Shown in pieces: positions 23,250 through 33,127 of a DNA stretch of 64,000 bases. The stretch lies in the NCBI GenBank assembly GCA_013416405.1, contig JACCET010000007.1:1-64000 (forward strand), in the 5' to 3' direction. The stretch comes from Alcaligenaceae bacterium (GTDB taxonomy: Bacteria > Pseudomonadota > Gammaproteobacteria > Burkholderiales > Burkholderiaceae_B). The notes under the pieces are model-generated. The model searched no databases. It was not told where the DNA came from and was given only the letters and a program-made list of their open reading frames with translations. Numbering within the stretch: position 1 is the first letter of the stretch; each line of letters starts with the position of its first letter. The translations under genes were made by a program, and so were the position numbers.

Positions 23250-23897
23250 TCAGCCCTCGCTGTCGGGCTGATTGGCCGGCTCGGCCTGTTCAAACGCCGG
23301 CAGCTCGCTGCATGCCTGGGCAATACGCACTATGGTCGGGAAGGCCGTGACATCGCAATCGAAACGGCGCGCATTGAACAGCTGCGGCACCAGGCAAAGA
23401 TCGGCCAGCGTGGGCTGGTCGCCATGGCAGTAGCGTCCGGTTGCGGGGTGATCGGCCAGCATGGCTTCAACACCGGCCAGCCCCACGGCTATCCAGTGCC
23501 TATACCAGTCGTCCTTGTCTTGCTCGCTGACTTTCAGGCCGTGTTTCAAATACTTCAGGACACGCAGGTTGTTCAGGGGATGGATATCGCAGGCTATGGT
23601 CTGCGCGATGGCGCGCACGCGCGCGCGGCCGGAGGCATCGGCGGGCAGCAACGCGGGCGATGGATACGTTTCCTCAAGATATTCCATGATGGCCATGGAT
23701 TGGCCTATGGCCAGGTCGCCATCGACCAGTGTGGGCACCAGTGCCGTGGGATTCAAGGCCAGATAGTCGTCTTTGAACTGCTGGCCACCCTCTTTCATCA
23801 AGTGCACCGACACGGTTTCGTAAGCCAGCCCTTTCAGGTTCAAGGCAATGCGCACGCGATAGGCAGCCGAGCTGCGAAAATAGCCATATAGTTTCAT
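23250..23897 (-). CDS. maiA: Maleylacetoacetate isomerase (zeta-class GST)
   Basis: 215 residues. The N-terminal motif SSAAYRVRIALNLKG, the substrate region NPTALVPTLVDGDLAIGQSM and the zeta-class signature NNLRVLKYL are present. It isomerises maleylacetoacetate or maleylpyruvate with glutathione in tyrosine or gentisate breakdown. No other gene of those pathways is nearby. Its ATG overlaps the ispH stop by one base (TGATG), so it is probably the third gene of fkpB-ispH-maiA. Confidence 0.88.
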   Translation of the reverse strand: MKLYGYFRSSAAYRVRIALNLKGLAYETVSVHLMKEGGQQFKDDYLALNPTALVPTLVDGDLAIGQSMAIMEYLEETYPSPALLPADASGRARVRAIAQTIACDIHPLNNLRVLKYLKHGLKVSEQDKDDWYRHWIAVGLAGVEAMLADHPATGRYCHGDQPTLADLCLVPQLFNARRFDCDVTAFPTIVRIAQACSELPAFEQAEPANQPDSEG

Positions 23898-24868
23898 CAG
23901 GTATCCCGTACTTTTCTGGACAATTCTTTGGGCAAGGGAAACGACACGTTCTCCGGCGTGCCCTCCAGGGTGCGCACCGAAGCCGCGCCCAGCTCTTTCA
24001 AGCGTGCTATGACCTGCTCGACTAATACCTCGGGCGCCGAGGCGCCTGCCGTAACCCCAACCCGTTTGGCATCATGCAACCAGGCCGGGTCTATCATGTC
24101 GGGCGTATCGATCAGATAAGCGGCAGCGCCCTTGCGCTCGGCCACTTCACGCAGCCGATTCGAGTTCGAGCTATTGGTGCTGCCCACCACCAGCACCAGA
24201 TCGCATTGCGGCGCCATGATTTTGACGGCATCCTGGCGGTTCTGGGTGGCGTAACAGATGTCGCTTTTCTTGGGCTCGACGATGGCAGGAAAACGCGTGC
24301 GCAAGGCCTGCGCCACGACGGCAGCGTCATCCACCGACAAGGTGGTTTGAGTTACAAAAGCCAAGTTGTTGGGATCAACAACCTGAAGGGCTGCGACGTC
24401 TTCGGGGGTTTCCACCAAATACATGCCACCACCGTCGGCTTGCCCCAGGGTGCCCTCGACCTCGGGATGGCCGCGATGGCCAATCATGATGATTTCTCGT
24501 CCGGCGGCCCGCATGCGGGCGACCTCGATGTGAACCTTGGTGACCAGCGGGCAAGTGGCGTCGAAGACCTTGAGTCCCATTTGCTCGGCTTCAGCCCGTA
24601 CCGCCTTGGCCACGCCATGCGCCGAGAACACCACGATGGCGCCGGCCGGCGCCTGATCCAACTCATCAATGAATATCGCCCCTTTCTGCCGCAAATCCTG
24701 GACAACATAACGGTTGTGCACAATTTCGTGGCGCACATAAATAGGCGCGCCATGCAGTTCCAGCGCCCTTTCGACGATATCGATGGCACGATCCACGCCC
24801 GCGCAAAATCCTCGAGGCTGAGCCAGGACGATCTCGGGACTATCGTGTAGCGGACTCTGCTCTGACAT
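23897..24868 (-). CDS. ispH: 4-hydroxy-3-methylbut-2-enyl diphosphate reductase
   Basis: IspH catalyses the last step of the MEP pathway, giving IPP and DMAPP with a 4Fe-4S cluster. The three cluster cysteines are visible in [23 protein letters not shown] and [10 protein letters not shown], along with [13 protein letters not shown] and [11 protein letters not shown]. The length of 323 residues is usual. The start codon overlaps the fkpB stop by one base (TAATG); fkpB-ispH is a widely conserved pair. Confidence 0.97.
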   Translation of the reverse strand: MSEQSPLHDSPEIVLAQPRGFCAGVDRAIDIVERALELHGAPIYVRHEIVHNRYVVQDLRQKGAIFIDELDQAPAGAIVVFSAHGVAKAVRAEAEQMGLKVFDATCPLVTKVHIEVARMRAAGREIIMIGHRGHPEVEGTLGQADGGGMYLVETPEDVAALQVVDPNNLAFVTQTTLSVDDAAVVAQALRTRFPAIVEPKKSDICYATQNRQDAVKIMAPQCDLVLVVGSTNSSNSNRLREVAERKGAAAYLIDTPDMIDPAWLHDAKRVGVTAGASAPEVLVEQVIARLKELGAASVRTLEGTPENVSFPLPKELSRKVRDT

Positions 24869-25344
24869 TACATGACTCCTAATATATGAACCTCAAGCTT
24901 CAAGTCTGCGCCCGCAAGCGGGTGGTTGAAGTCGAATAGCACGGAGCTGGCGCCAAATTCTTTCAGCACGCCTGAATAGTGCCCGCCGTTGGGAGCGGCA
25001 AACTCCACCATATCACCCAGCACCAGGGGCTTTTCGGGATCGGTATGCTGGTTCATTGTGGACTGGCTGATCCATTGCAGCAAATCAGGATTGCGCTCGC
25101 CATAGGCGTCTGCGGCAGGCAGATCGAAGCTGTGACGGCTGCCTTCTTCCAGGTTCAGCAAATGCTGCTCCATGCTGGGCGCCCACTGCCCCGCCCCCAT
25201 CTGCAAGGTGGCTGGCCGGCCATCAAACGTATTGGCAAAGACGGAACCCGCTGCGGGACCCGAGACGAGTTCAATCCGGTAATGCAGGGTCAGGTAGGAG
25301 TCGGGGCCGACTAGTGGATTTACTGAATCAGAGGCGGAAGTCAA
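24868..25344 (-). CDS. fkpB: FKBP-type peptidyl-prolyl isomerase (SlpA-like)
   Basis: 158 residues with the SlpA/FkpB layout: [10 protein letters not shown], a flap insert ([34 protein letters not shown]) and the return strand [11 protein letters not shown]. It should act as a cytoplasmic prolyl isomerase/chaperone. Translation appears to begin at a TTG (25344); the ribosome site is weak. It leads the fkpB-ispH-maiA run. Confidence 0.9.
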   Translation of the reverse strand: MTSASDSVNPLVGPDSYLTLHYRIELVSGPAAGSVFANTFDGRPATLQMGAGQWAPSMEQHLLNLEEGSRHSFDLPAADAYGERNPDLLQWISQSTMNQHTDPEKPLVLGDMVEFAAPNGGHYSGVLKEFGASSVLFDFNHPLAGADLKLEVHILGVM

Positions 25345-25430
25345 AATCTGTCACCGTAGGAAATGTTGCTGTTCCCCCTATTCTAGAACACATCAGCATC
25401 TCGTCCTTGGCAAGCCTGGCCAGTGCGGGC

Positions 25431-25487
25431 GCACCAATGTGGAGTCATCTGCAGACCGCATGACCACCATTCGCACCAATCTGGCGC
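25431..25487 (+). promoter_or_regulatory. Two NtrC-like binding sites upstream of urtA
   Basis: GCACC-AATGT-GGAGT (25431-25445) and GCACC-AATCT-GGCGC (25473-25487) match the NtrC consensus GCACC-N5-GGTGC at 8 and 9 of 10 positions. They start 42 bases apart, four helical turns, and lie about 75-130 bases before the sigma-54 promoter, a normal enhancer position. Confidence 0.65.
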
Positions 25488-25559
25488 AACTCGCCCTGTA
25501 TCAGCCCATTCAAGACCCCGACCATACGGGCGCACCCTTTAAAAACACAGCCACGAAGT

Positions 25560-25575
25560 TGGCATGGGTATTGCT
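25560..25575 (+). promoter_or_regulatory. Sigma-54 (RpoN) promoter of the urt-ure operon
   Basis: TGGCATGGGTATTGCT fits TGGCACG-N4-TTGCT with one change. The GG (25561-25562) and GC (25573-25574) are separated by exactly 10 bases, as required. Transcription would start near 25586, about 60 bases before the urtA ATG. Confidence 0.75.
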
Positions 25576-25647
25576 TTAGAAAGAAACGTGTTATCGACCC
25601 GGATCGCGCCCATAAGGCCATCCTCCTCTTCTTTCTCTGGAGCAAGC

Positions 25648-26898
25648 ATGAAACGCAGATTGGTACTCAAACAGCTGTCCGTCGTCAGTTTATTGGCCCT
25701 GTCGGGCTGGATGCCCCAGGCTTATGCGGCGCAAACCATTAAGGTCGGCATTCTGCATTCCCTGTCGGGAACCATGGCCATCTCGGAAACGTCGCTGAAA
25801 GATGTGGCCCTGATGACTATAGATGAAATCAACGCGAATGGCGGCGTGCTGGGCAAGCAATTGGAAGCTGTGGTGGTCGACCCCGCGTCGAACTGGCCGC
25901 TGTTTGCCGAGAAGGCCCGCCAGCTGCTGGCGCAGGACAAGGTATCGGTGGTGTTCGGTGCCTGGACATCGGTATCGCGTAAATCGGTACTGCCCGTATT
26001 CAAGGAGCTGAACGGCCTATTGTTTTACCCCGTGCAATATGAAGGCGAAGAGCTGGAGCGCAACGTTTTCTATACGGGCGCAGCACCCAACCAGCAGGCC
26101 ATTCCCGCAGTCGAATACCTGATGAGTGAAGACGGCGGTGGCGCCAAGCGCTTTGTGCTGCTGGGCACGGACTATGTTTACCCACGCACCACGAACAAGA
26201 TTTTACGCGCCTTCCTGCACTCAAAAGGCGTCAAGGACAGCGACATAGATGAGGTCTATACCCCCTTCGGGCACGCCGACTATCAAACCATTGTCGCCAA
26301 CATCAAGCAATTTTCCGCCGGCGGAAAAACCGCGGTGGTGTCGACCATTAACGGCGATTCGAATGTCCCCTTCTATAAAGAGCTGGGCAATGCCGGCCTG
26401 AAAGCGACCGATGTGCCGGTCGTGGCGTTCTCTGTGGGTGAAGAGGAACTACGCGGTGTGGATACCAAGCCTTTGGTGGGCCATCTTGCCGCATGGAACT
26501 ACTTCCAATCGATCAAGAACCCGATCAATGCCGATTTCATCGAAAAATGGAAAGCCTACGCCAAGGCAAAGAATCTACCCAATGCCGCCACCGTCGTGAC
26601 CAACGATCCCATGGAGGCCACCTATATTGGCATCCACATGTGGAAGCAGGCAGTCGAGCAGGCCAAGTCCACCGATGTGGACAAGGTCATAGACGCCATG
26701 GGTGGACAAACCTTCGAGGCGCCCAACGGCTTCACCGTCAAGATGGACCAGACCAATCACCACCTGCACAAGCCGGTCTATATCGGCGAGATCAATGGCA
26801 ATGGGCAATTCAACATAGTCTGGAAAACCCAAGGCCCGATACGCGCCCAGCCATGGAGCCCGTTCATCGCGGGCAACGAAAGTAAACAAGATAAATAA
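25648..26898 (+). CDS. urtA: Urea ABC transporter substrate-binding protein
   Basis: The periplasmic receptor that binds urea and delivers it to UrtBC. The 416 residues start with a signal peptide (VVSLLALSGWMPQAYA). The Leu/Ile/Val-binding-type fold follows: IKVGILHSLSGTMAISETSL, NANGGVLGKQLE, VFGAWTSVSRKSVLPVF, LLFYPVQYEGEELERNVFY, DYVYPRTTNKI, hallmark residues of the urea/amide subfamily. TGGAG lies 5 bases before the ATG at 25648. It is the first gene after a sigma-54 promoter and should be nitrogen regulated. Confidence 0.96.
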   Translation: MKRRLVLKQLSVVSLLALSGWMPQAYAAQTIKVGILHSLSGTMAISETSLKDVALMTIDEINANGGVLGKQLEAVVVDPASNWPLFAEKARQLLAQDKVSVVFGAWTSVSRKSVLPVFKELNGLLFYPVQYEGEELERNVFYTGAAPNQQAIPAVEYLMSEDGGGAKRFVLLGTDYVYPRTTNKILRAFLHSKGVKDSDIDEVYTPFGHADYQTIVANIKQFSAGGKTAVVSTINGDSNVPFYKELGNAGLKATDVPVVAFSVGEEELRGVDTKPLVGHLAAWNYFQSIKNPINADFIEKWKAYAKAKNLPNAATVVTNDPMEATYIGIHMWKQAVEQAKSTDVDKVIDAMGGQTFEAPNGFTVKMDQTNHHLHKPVYIGEINGNGQFNIVWKTQGPIRAQPWSPFIAGNESKQDK

Positions 26899-26913
26899 TC
26901 GAATGAGTTCACC

Positions 26914-28554
26914 ATGGGTTTAGCTGCTTTCTTACTTCTTTTGCGCCACGCGACGCTGGCCTTGGCATTGGCATGGCCAGCGTTGGCCGGTGCGCAGGCC
27001 ACAGGCGGCGCCGGCATCGATGCGGCGCTGCTGGCACCCCTGGTGGACAGTGACACCAACGCCAAGCTGCAAGTCATTGCGCAGCTTGGCCAAATGCCTG
27101 ATGGCCGGGCCGCCCGGATACTGGAGGCCATGGGCCAGGCCCGCCTGCACGCCACACCGGAAGGCCTTATCCTGATCCTGGACACAAACGGCCAGACCAT
27201 CGATGCCGTAAGCGGCCAGGCCACGCAGCTGCCCGCCAACGCAGACGCCGTCATCGTCAACAATCGCATGCGGCGTGCCATTTCCGGCGCCCTGGCTGTT
27301 TCGCAATTGCTGTCCGAAGATCCAGCGCAGCGCCTGACGGCAGCCAAACGTCTGCAGCAAGGCGGCGATATCTCCACCCTTTCCGTGATAGACCGTGCTT
27401 TGCGCCAGGAAACAGACACGGAAGTTCAGAACGCGCTGGAAACCGCCAAAGCCAGCCTGCAACTTAAGAGCACCGACACGGCCGAACGCATACAGGCCAT
27501 AGAGACCTTGGGAGCCACTGGCAGCGGCGCCTTCCGCCCGGTGCTGTCCGGCTTGCTGGCGCAGGACAACGGCGGCGCTTACGCAGAGCAGGACGAAGCC
27601 GTACGCAGCGCCGCTGCCAAAGCTGTGGCACGAATAGATAGTCATCTGAAAAAAATCGAATGGGCCGGCAATCTTTTCTATGGCCTGAGCCTGGGTAGCG
27701 TGCTGCTGCTGGCGGCCTTGGGCCTGGCCATTACCTTTGGCCTGATGGGCGTCATTAATATGGCGCACGGCGAGCTGCTGATGATAGGCGCTTACGTCAC
27801 CTACCTGACTCAACTGCTGTTCCGGCAGTACGCACCCGCCTGGACAGAAATGTATGTGATTGCAGCCCTGCCCCTGGCTTTTCTGGTTTCGGCTGTGGTG
27901 GGCATGATCCTGGAACGCAGCGTGATCCGGTGGCTGTACGGCAGACCGCTGGAAACCCTGCTGGCCACCTGGGGCATCAGCCTGATCCTGATGCAAGGCG
28001 TACGCTCACTGTTTGGTGCGCAGAACGTGGAAGTAAGCAATCCGCAATGGATGACGGGCAGCATGACCTTGATGGGTGGACTAGTGCTCAGCTACAACCG
28101 GATCGCCATCATTATCTTCGCCATGCTGGTGGTGCTCTTCGTATGGCTATTGCTGAACCACACCCGCCTGGGACTGTTCATCCGGGCCATCACGCAGAAC
28201 CGCAGCATGGCCGATTGCACCGGCGTACCGACTGGGCGCATCGACATGCTGGCCTTTGGCCTGGGGTCGGGCATTGCGGGCCTGGGCGGCGTGGCCTTGT
28301 CGCAACTTGGTAACGTCGGACCCGACCTGGGACGCAGCTACATCGTCGACTCGTTCATGGTGGTCGTGCTGGGCGGCGTAGGCCAATTGGCCGGCACCGT
28401 GATCGCTGCCCTGGGACTGGGCAGCGTCAGTAAATTCATCGAGCCCTGGACCGGGGCCGTCATCGCCAAAATAACCATTCTCATGCTCATCGTGCTATTT
28501 GTTCAAAAACGGCCGCAAGGCCTGTTTGCCCCGCGCGGAAGGAGTGTTGAATGA
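26914..28554 (+). CDS. urtB: Urea ABC transporter permease UrtB
   Basis: 546 residues: a signal-like N-terminus, a periplasmic extension of about 230 residues special to UrtB (repeat-like helices, EDPAQRLTAAKRLQQGGDIS), then a LivH-type permease with about eight membrane spans (GSVLLLAALGLAITFGLMGV, NMAHGELLMIGAYVTYLTQL, LGGVGQLAGTVIAALGLG). It forms the inner-membrane channel with UrtC. It begins 15 bases after urtA and overlaps urtC by four bases (ATGA). Confidence 0.95.
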   Translation: MGLAAFLLLLRHATLALALAWPALAGAQATGGAGIDAALLAPLVDSDTNAKLQVIAQLGQMPDGRAARILEAMGQARLHATPEGLILILDTNGQTIDAVSGQATQLPANADAVIVNNRMRRAISGALAVSQLLSEDPAQRLTAAKRLQQGGDISTLSVIDRALRQETDTEVQNALETAKASLQLKSTDTAERIQAIETLGATGSGAFRPVLSGLLAQDNGGAYAEQDEAVRSAAAKAVARIDSHLKKIEWAGNLFYGLSLGSVLLLAALGLAITFGLMGVINMAHGELLMIGAYVTYLTQLLFRQYAPAWTEMYVIAALPLAFLVSAVVGMILERSVIRWLYGRPLETLLATWGISLILMQGVRSLFGAQNVEVSNPQWMTGSMTLMGGLVLSYNRIAIIIFAMLVVLFVWLLLNHTRLGLFIRAITQNRSMADCTGVPTGRIDMLAFGLGSGIAGLGGVALSQLGNVGPDLGRSYIVDSFMVVVLGGVGQLAGTVIAALGLGSVSKFIEPWTGAVIAKITILMLIVLFVQKRPQGLFAPRGRSVE

Positions 28555-29684
28555 CATTCGATCACTCACCCGTTCCTGGCGAACTCATGCAAGCCCGGCG
28601 CCTGTTCTCCCCGAAGGCCTGGACCAGCCTGCTGCTGGCCGTTCTCGTACTGGCCTTGCTGCCCTTGCTCAATCTGGTCTTTTCCGCCGGCCACCCGCTA
28701 CATGTGTCGTCCTACGCCATAGGGCTGATGGGCAAATTCATGTGCTACGCGCTGGCCGCACTAGCCCTGGATCTGGTATGGGGTTATGCAGGCATACTCT
28801 CCCTGGGCCACGGTGTCTTCTTTGCCCTGGGCGGCTACGCCCACGGCATGTATTTGATGCGCTCCATAGGGAGCGACGGTGTGTATCAAAGCGAACTTCC
28901 CGACTTCATGGTCTTTCTGAACTGGAAGGAATATCCGTGGTACTGGGCGTTTACCGATCATTTCGCCTACGCCATGTTGCTGGTGGTGCTGGTGCCTGGC
29001 GCCCTGGCCTTTGTCTTCGGCTACTTTGCCTTTCGCTCGCGTATCAAGGGCGTGTACTTTTCCATCATCACCCAGGCCATGACCTTTGCCGCGATGCTGC
29101 TGTTCTTCCGCAATGAAACGGGCTTCGGCGGGAACAACGGCTTTACCGATTTCAAGCGCATTCTGGGCTTTGACATTACGGCGCCCACCACAAGGGCCGG
29201 CTTGTACTGGACCACACTGGCGGTCTTGCTCCTGTCGCTGATCGTAGCCCGTTGGCTGACGCAGTCCAAGCTGGGGCGCGTACTGACCGCCGTGCGCGAC
29301 GCGGAAAGCCGGCTGCGCTTTCTGGGCTATGACCCGCTGGGATACAAACTATTTGTCTGGACGGTGTCGGCCATCATGTGCGGCATCGCCGGCGCCCTGT
29401 ATGTGCCGCAGGTGGGGATCATCAACCCTGGCGAGATGTCGACCGAGAACTCGATAGAAATGGCGATCTGGGTGGCCACCGGCGGCCGCGGCACGCTGAT
29501 AGGCCCGCTCCTGGGTGCCGGCGTGGTCAATGGTCTGAAGACCTGGTTCACCAGCGTATTTCCGGAGTTCTGGCTGTACGCCCTGGGCCTTATCTTTGTC
29601 TTGACCACCTTGTTCCTGCCCCAAGGCATCGTCGGTCTGATACGCCGCCTGACTGCCCGGTTTAATGGAAAAAATCCAATATGA
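28551..29684 (+). CDS. urtC: Urea ABC transporter permease UrtC
   Basis: 377 residues, LivM-type permease with about nine or ten membrane spans. Recognisable stretches are LALDLVWGYAGILSLGHGVF, NEMTGFGG-like RNETGFGGNNGFTDF, the cytoplasmic coupling loop RVLTAVRDAESRLRFLGYDP and NSIEMAIWVATGGRGTLIG. It pairs with UrtB. ATGA overlaps join it to urtB and urtD. Confidence 0.95.
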   Translation: MTFDHSPVPGELMQARRLFSPKAWTSLLLAVLVLALLPLLNLVFSAGHPLHVSSYAIGLMGKFMCYALAALALDLVWGYAGILSLGHGVFFALGGYAHGMYLMRSIGSDGVYQSELPDFMVFLNWKEYPWYWAFTDHFAYAMLLVVLVPGALAFVFGYFAFRSRIKGVYFSIITQAMTFAAMLLFFRNETGFGGNNGFTDFKRILGFDITAPTTRAGLYWTTLAVLLLSLIVARWLTQSKLGRVLTAVRDAESRLRFLGYDPLGYKLFVWTVSAIMCGIAGALYVPQVGIINPGEMSTENSIEMAIWVATGGRGTLIGPLLGAGVVNGLKTWFTSVFPEFWLYALGLIFVLTTLFLPQGIVGLIRRLTARFNGKNPI

Positions 29685-30553
29685 AACGAGACCACGCACA
29701 TCAACTGGAACACCTGCAAGCGGCCATCGCTCAGAACACGGATCACGTGGCGAATGATGGAGGTAGCCCCTCTTATGGCCGCGTGGCTACGCCCGGCATG
29801 GACGCGCGTCACGGCGTCATTTTGTATCTGGATGAGATCACCGTGAACTTCGACGGATTCAAAGCACTGAACAAGCTCAGTCTGGACATCAGCGTGGGCG
29901 AACTGCGTTGCATCATAGGCCCGAACGGCGCGGGCAAGACGACCATGATGGACGTCATTACCGGCAAGACCGCGGCCAGCTCGGGCACCGCCTTTTTTGG
30001 TCAGAACATAGACCTGAGCAAGCTGAACGAGGCGCAAATCGCCCATGAGGGCATAGGCAGAAAATTCCAGCGCCCCACAGTATTCGAACACCATACCGTA
30101 TTCCAGAACCTTGAACTGGCCATGAAAACCGACAAGCGCGTCAAGCCCACGCTGTTTTCCAGGCTCACAGGCGAGCAGTCCGATGCCATCGGCGCCACGC
30201 TGGAACTGATCGGCCTGAAGCGTGAGGTCTGGCGCAGCGCCGGCCTGCTCTCGCACGGGCAAAAGCAATGGCTGGAAATAGGCATGCTGCTGATGCAGGA
30301 ACCGCTTTTGCTGTTGCTGGATGAACCCGTGGCAGGCATGACCGATGCCGAGACCGAGCGCACGGGTGAATTGCTCAATCAGCTCAAGGGCCGCCACTCA
30401 CTGATGGTAGTGGAGCACGACATGGATTTTGTGACCAGCATCGCTGGCAACAACAAGGTCACCGTGCTGCACGAAGGTTCCGTGCTGGCCGAAGGTTCGA
30501 TGACTCAGGTTCAGTCTGATCAACGCGTAATCGAAGTCTATCTGGGACGCTGA
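29681..30553 (+). CDS. urtD: Urea ABC transporter ATPase UrtD
   Basis: 290 residues, LivG-type ATPase. Walker A GPNGAGKTT, Q-loop region GIGRKFQRPTVFEHHTV, ABC signature LSHGQKQWLEIGMLL, Walker B LLLLDEPVAGMTDAE and H-loop VVEHDMDFV are all present. An N-terminal stretch of about 40 residues precedes the domain. It couples ATP hydrolysis to urea import. Confidence 0.95.
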   Translation: MKRDHAHQLEHLQAAIAQNTDHVANDGGSPSYGRVATPGMDARHGVILYLDEITVNFDGFKALNKLSLDISVGELRCIIGPNGAGKTTMMDVITGKTAASSGTAFFGQNIDLSKLNEAQIAHEGIGRKFQRPTVFEHHTVFQNLELAMKTDKRVKPTLFSRLTGEQSDAIGATLELIGLKREVWRSAGLLSHGQKQWLEIGMLLMQEPLLLLLDEPVAGMTDAETERTGELLNQLKGRHSLMVVEHDMDFVTSIAGNNKVTVLHEGSVLAEGSMTQVQSDQRVIEVYLGR

Positions 30554-30554
30554 C

Positions 30555-31253
30555 ATGCTGGATGTACAAGCTATCAATCAATACTACGGCGGCAGCCATA
30601 CTTTGCGCAGCGTCTCGCTGTCGTTGAAACAGGGCGAATGCCTGGCGCTGCTGGGTCGCAACGGGGTGGGCAAAACCACGCTGCTCAAATGCCTGATGGG
30701 CGTGCTGCCCGTCACCTCGGGCCGGATCCATTTCGACGGCCGCGACATCACCCGCCTGGCACCGCATCAGCGCGCCGCCGCCGGCATCGCCTATGTACCG
30801 CAAGGACGCGACATCTTTGCGCGTCTGACCGTCGAGGAAAACATATTGATGGGCATGGCGACCAAGCCTGCTGCGCACGCACGCCGCATCAAGAGTGAAG
30901 TATTCGAACTGTTCCCGGTGCTGGAAAGCATGCTGGGGCGTCGCGGCGGCGATCTATCAGGGGGGCAGCAACAGCAACTGGCCATCGCACGCGCCCTGGT
31001 GTCCGAACCCAGGCTGATCATACTTGACGAGCCGACCGAAGGGATACAGCCCTCCATCATCAAGGACATAGCCAAGGTCATACGCCTGCTGCGCGAACGG
31101 GGCGACATAGGCATTTTGCTGTGCGAACAGTATTTCGAGTTCGCCCGCGAGCTGGCCGATCAATTCGTGGTGCTGTCGCGTGGTGAAGTCGTCGCGGCCG
31201 GCGACCAGACGCAAATCGGCAGCGACGAAGTGCGCCGGCACCTGTCGGTATGA
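30555..31253 (+). CDS. urtE: Urea ABC transporter ATPase UrtE
   Basis: 232 residues, LivF-type ATPase and partner of UrtD. Walker A GRNGVGKTT, Q-loop GIAYVPQGRDIFARLTVEEN, signature LSGGQQQQLAIARAL, Walker B LIILDEPTEGIQPSI and H-loop GILLCEQYFEFA are intact. It starts one base after urtD ends and is followed three bases later by ureD, showing that import and urease genes form one operon. Confidence 0.95.
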   Translation: MLDVQAINQYYGGSHTLRSVSLSLKQGECLALLGRNGVGKTTLLKCLMGVLPVTSGRIHFDGRDITRLAPHQRAAAGIAYVPQGRDIFARLTVEENILMGMATKPAAHARRIKSEVFELFPVLESMLGRRGGDLSGGQQQQLAIARALVSEPRLIILDEPTEGIQPSIIKDIAKVIRLLRERGDIGILLCEQYFEFARELADQFVVLSRGEVVAAGDQTQIGSDEVRRHLSV

Positions 31254-31256
31254 ACT

Positions 31257-32111
31257 ATGCCTGACACCCTGAGCGACTGGCACGCCAGACTGGAGCTTGT
31301 GTTTTCCCGGCAAGGCCGGAGCAAGACTGTGCTTGCACACAATCGGCACGAAGGCCCCTTGCTGGTGCAAAAAGCCCTGTATCCGGAAGGGCCGGCCATT
31401 TGCCACGTCACCCTTCTGCATCCGCCCTCGGGCATTGCTGGCGGCGACAGCTTGTCGATGGACATCACGCTCAATGAAGGCAGCCATGCCGTACTGAGCA
31501 CTCCCGGGGCCAGCCGCTGGTACAAGTCCTTGGGGCGCCCTTCGGCGCAAGCGCTGCATATTCGCCTGGCCGCCAATAGCCGTCTGGACTGGCTGCCACA
31601 AGAAAACATTTTCTTCGAGCAAGCCCACGCATCCAGCCTGACCCGTCTGCACCTGCAGTCGGGTGCCTGCGCCATAGGGTGGGAAATCACACAGCTGGGC
31701 GGCATAGACAAGGCCGGCCATTGGAATGAAGGCCAGGTTCTGCTGGACACACAGTTGACACTGGACGGCCGGCTGATGTGGCTGGATGCCGGCGAGCTTC
31801 AGGCCAAGTGCCCCCTGCGCCATAGCAACAATGGACTGGCGGGCTTCCCGGTCATGGCGACCCTATGGGCTTTTGGCCCCCAGGTGAGCACCGGGCACAT
31901 GGAAAGCCTGGAAACCGGCCTGCCCTGGAGCGACACGCTGCGCGCCGGCATCACGCACTTGCCGCAAAAACAGGGGCAGAGCCTGAGCCTGCTTCGCGTC
32001 CTGGGCACCCATACACAAGACGTCAGGCAATTGCTTATCGCGTTCTGGATGCGCTTGCGCCCCGTGGTGCTGGGCACGCAAGGCACCTACCTGCGGCTTT
32101 GGAATACCTGA
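31257..32111 (+). CDS. ureD: Urease accessory protein UreD
   Basis: 284 residues. UreD binds apo-urease and, with UreF and UreG, channels nickel to the active site. Family motifs are seen in [69 protein letters not shown] and [12 protein letters not shown]. The start ATG is three bases after urtE. Confidence 0.95.
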   Translation: MPDTLSDWHARLELVFSRQGRSKTVLAHNRHEGPLLVQKALYPEGPAICHVTLLHPPSGIAGGDSLSMDITLNEGSHAVLSTPGASRWYKSLGRPSAQALHIRLAANSRLDWLPQENIFFEQAHASSLTRLHLQSGACAIGWEITQLGGIDKAGHWNEGQVLLDTQLTLDGRLMWLDAGELQAKCPLRHSNNGLAGFPVMATLWAFGPQVSTGHMESLETGLPWSDTLRAGITHLPQKQGQSLSLLRVLGTHTQDVRQLLIAFWMRLRPVVLGTQGTYLRLWNT

Positions 32112-32130
32112 GTTCTTAAAGGAATCGAAT

Positions 32131-32433
32131 ATGGAACTGACACCCAGAGAAAAAGACAAACTGCTGATCTTCACCGCCGCGCTGCTGGCCGAACGGCGCA
32201 AAGCACGTGGCGTCAAGCTGAACTACCCCGAGGCCATCGCCCTGATCACGGCACAAATCATGGAAGGCGCACGTGATGGACGCAGCGTTGCCGAACTGAT
32301 GCACGCGGGCACCACCATTCTGACCCGCGCCGACGTCATGGAAGGTATTCCGGAAATGATCCCCGACATACAGGTGGAGGCGACCTTTCCTGACGGCAGC
32401 AAGCTCGTCACTGTCCACAACCCCATCATCTGA
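32131..32433 (+). CDS. ureA: Urease gamma subunit
   Basis: 100 residues, the standard length for the gamma subunit. [60 protein letters not shown] and VTVHNPI are signature segments. It forms the (alpha-beta-gamma)3 urease trimer with UreB and UreC. GGAAT precedes the ATG. Confidence 0.97.
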   Translation: MELTPREKDKLLIFTAALLAERRKARGVKLNYPEAIALITAQIMEGARDGRSVAELMHAGTTILTRADVMEGIPEMIPDIQVEATFPDGSKLVTVHNPII

Positions 32434-32470
32434 ACGGCCTTACGCCCTCATTTCGCACTACGGAGTTTTC

Positions 32471-33085
32471 ATGTTCAAACCTACGCTACTACGCAATCGC
32501 GGCATTGCAGCTATCGCCTTGCCCGGACTCACGCTGGTATCGGGCATCGCACTGGCTCACCCCGGACACGCGCACGAAGCCGCAAGCCACACGCTGGCGG
32601 CCGGACTGCTGCATCCTCTGACGGGAGTGGATCACTTGCTTGCCATGCTAGCCGTGGGCTTGTGGGCGGCCATGTCCCATAAAACCTTGCCGCAGGCCCT
32701 ATGGACGCCATTTTGGTTTGCCTGCCTACTGCTGGTCGGCGCACTGGCCGGGCTGGCAGGTGTATGGCTGCCAGCCGTAGAGCCCGTCATCGTGGCGTCT
32801 TTGCTGGTGCTCGGCCTATTGCTGGCGGCGCGCATTACCTTGCCTCAAGCCGGCAGCGCCGCGCTGGTCGGCTTCTTTGCCGTATTTCATGGACTGGCGC
32901 ACGGCTCGGAGCTGTCACCAGGCGCCAGCGCCGCCGCCTTCGTCGCGGGGTTTATGTTGAGCACACTGGCCTTACATGCCCTGGGCCTGGCGGCCGGCTT
33001 TGTACTCAAGCATCACGCAGCATGGATTTCCCGCATTGCCGGAGCCGGTATCGCCGCATACGGCCTGGCCTTGTTTGCTGCCTGA
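32471..33085 (+). CDS. ureJ: HupE/UreJ family membrane protein, probable nickel permease
   Basis: 204 residues with six or so membrane spans and a cleavable-looking N-terminus (LTLVSGIALA). The HupE/UreJ motif HPLTGVDHLLAMLAVGLWAA contains the conserved His/Asp thought to bind nickel, and FHGLAHGSE is the second signature. It would supply Ni(II) for urease. Its place between ureA and ureB matches Bordetella-type urease clusters. Confidence 0.92.
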   Translation: MFKPTLLRNRGIAAIALPGLTLVSGIALAHPGHAHEAASHTLAAGLLHPLTGVDHLLAMLAVGLWAAMSHKTLPQALWTPFWFACLLLVGALAGLAGVWLPAVEPVIVASLLVLGLLLAARITLPQAGSAALVGFFAVFHGLAHGSELSPGASAAAFVAGFMLSTLALHALGLAAGFVLKHHAAWISRIAGAGIAAYGLALFAA

Positions 33086-33127
33086 CCGTCCGAAACCGCC
33101 CCTCCCACCTCTTTCAGGACTAGCCCT

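Noticed and set aside
26932-27996. Long minus-strand frame across urtB
   Set aside because: Shadow of a GC-rich coding region; composition rich in Gln/His/Gly without domains.
29327-30397. 356-codon minus-strand frame across urtC-urtD
   Set aside because: Runs against two certain genes and shows no recognisable motif.
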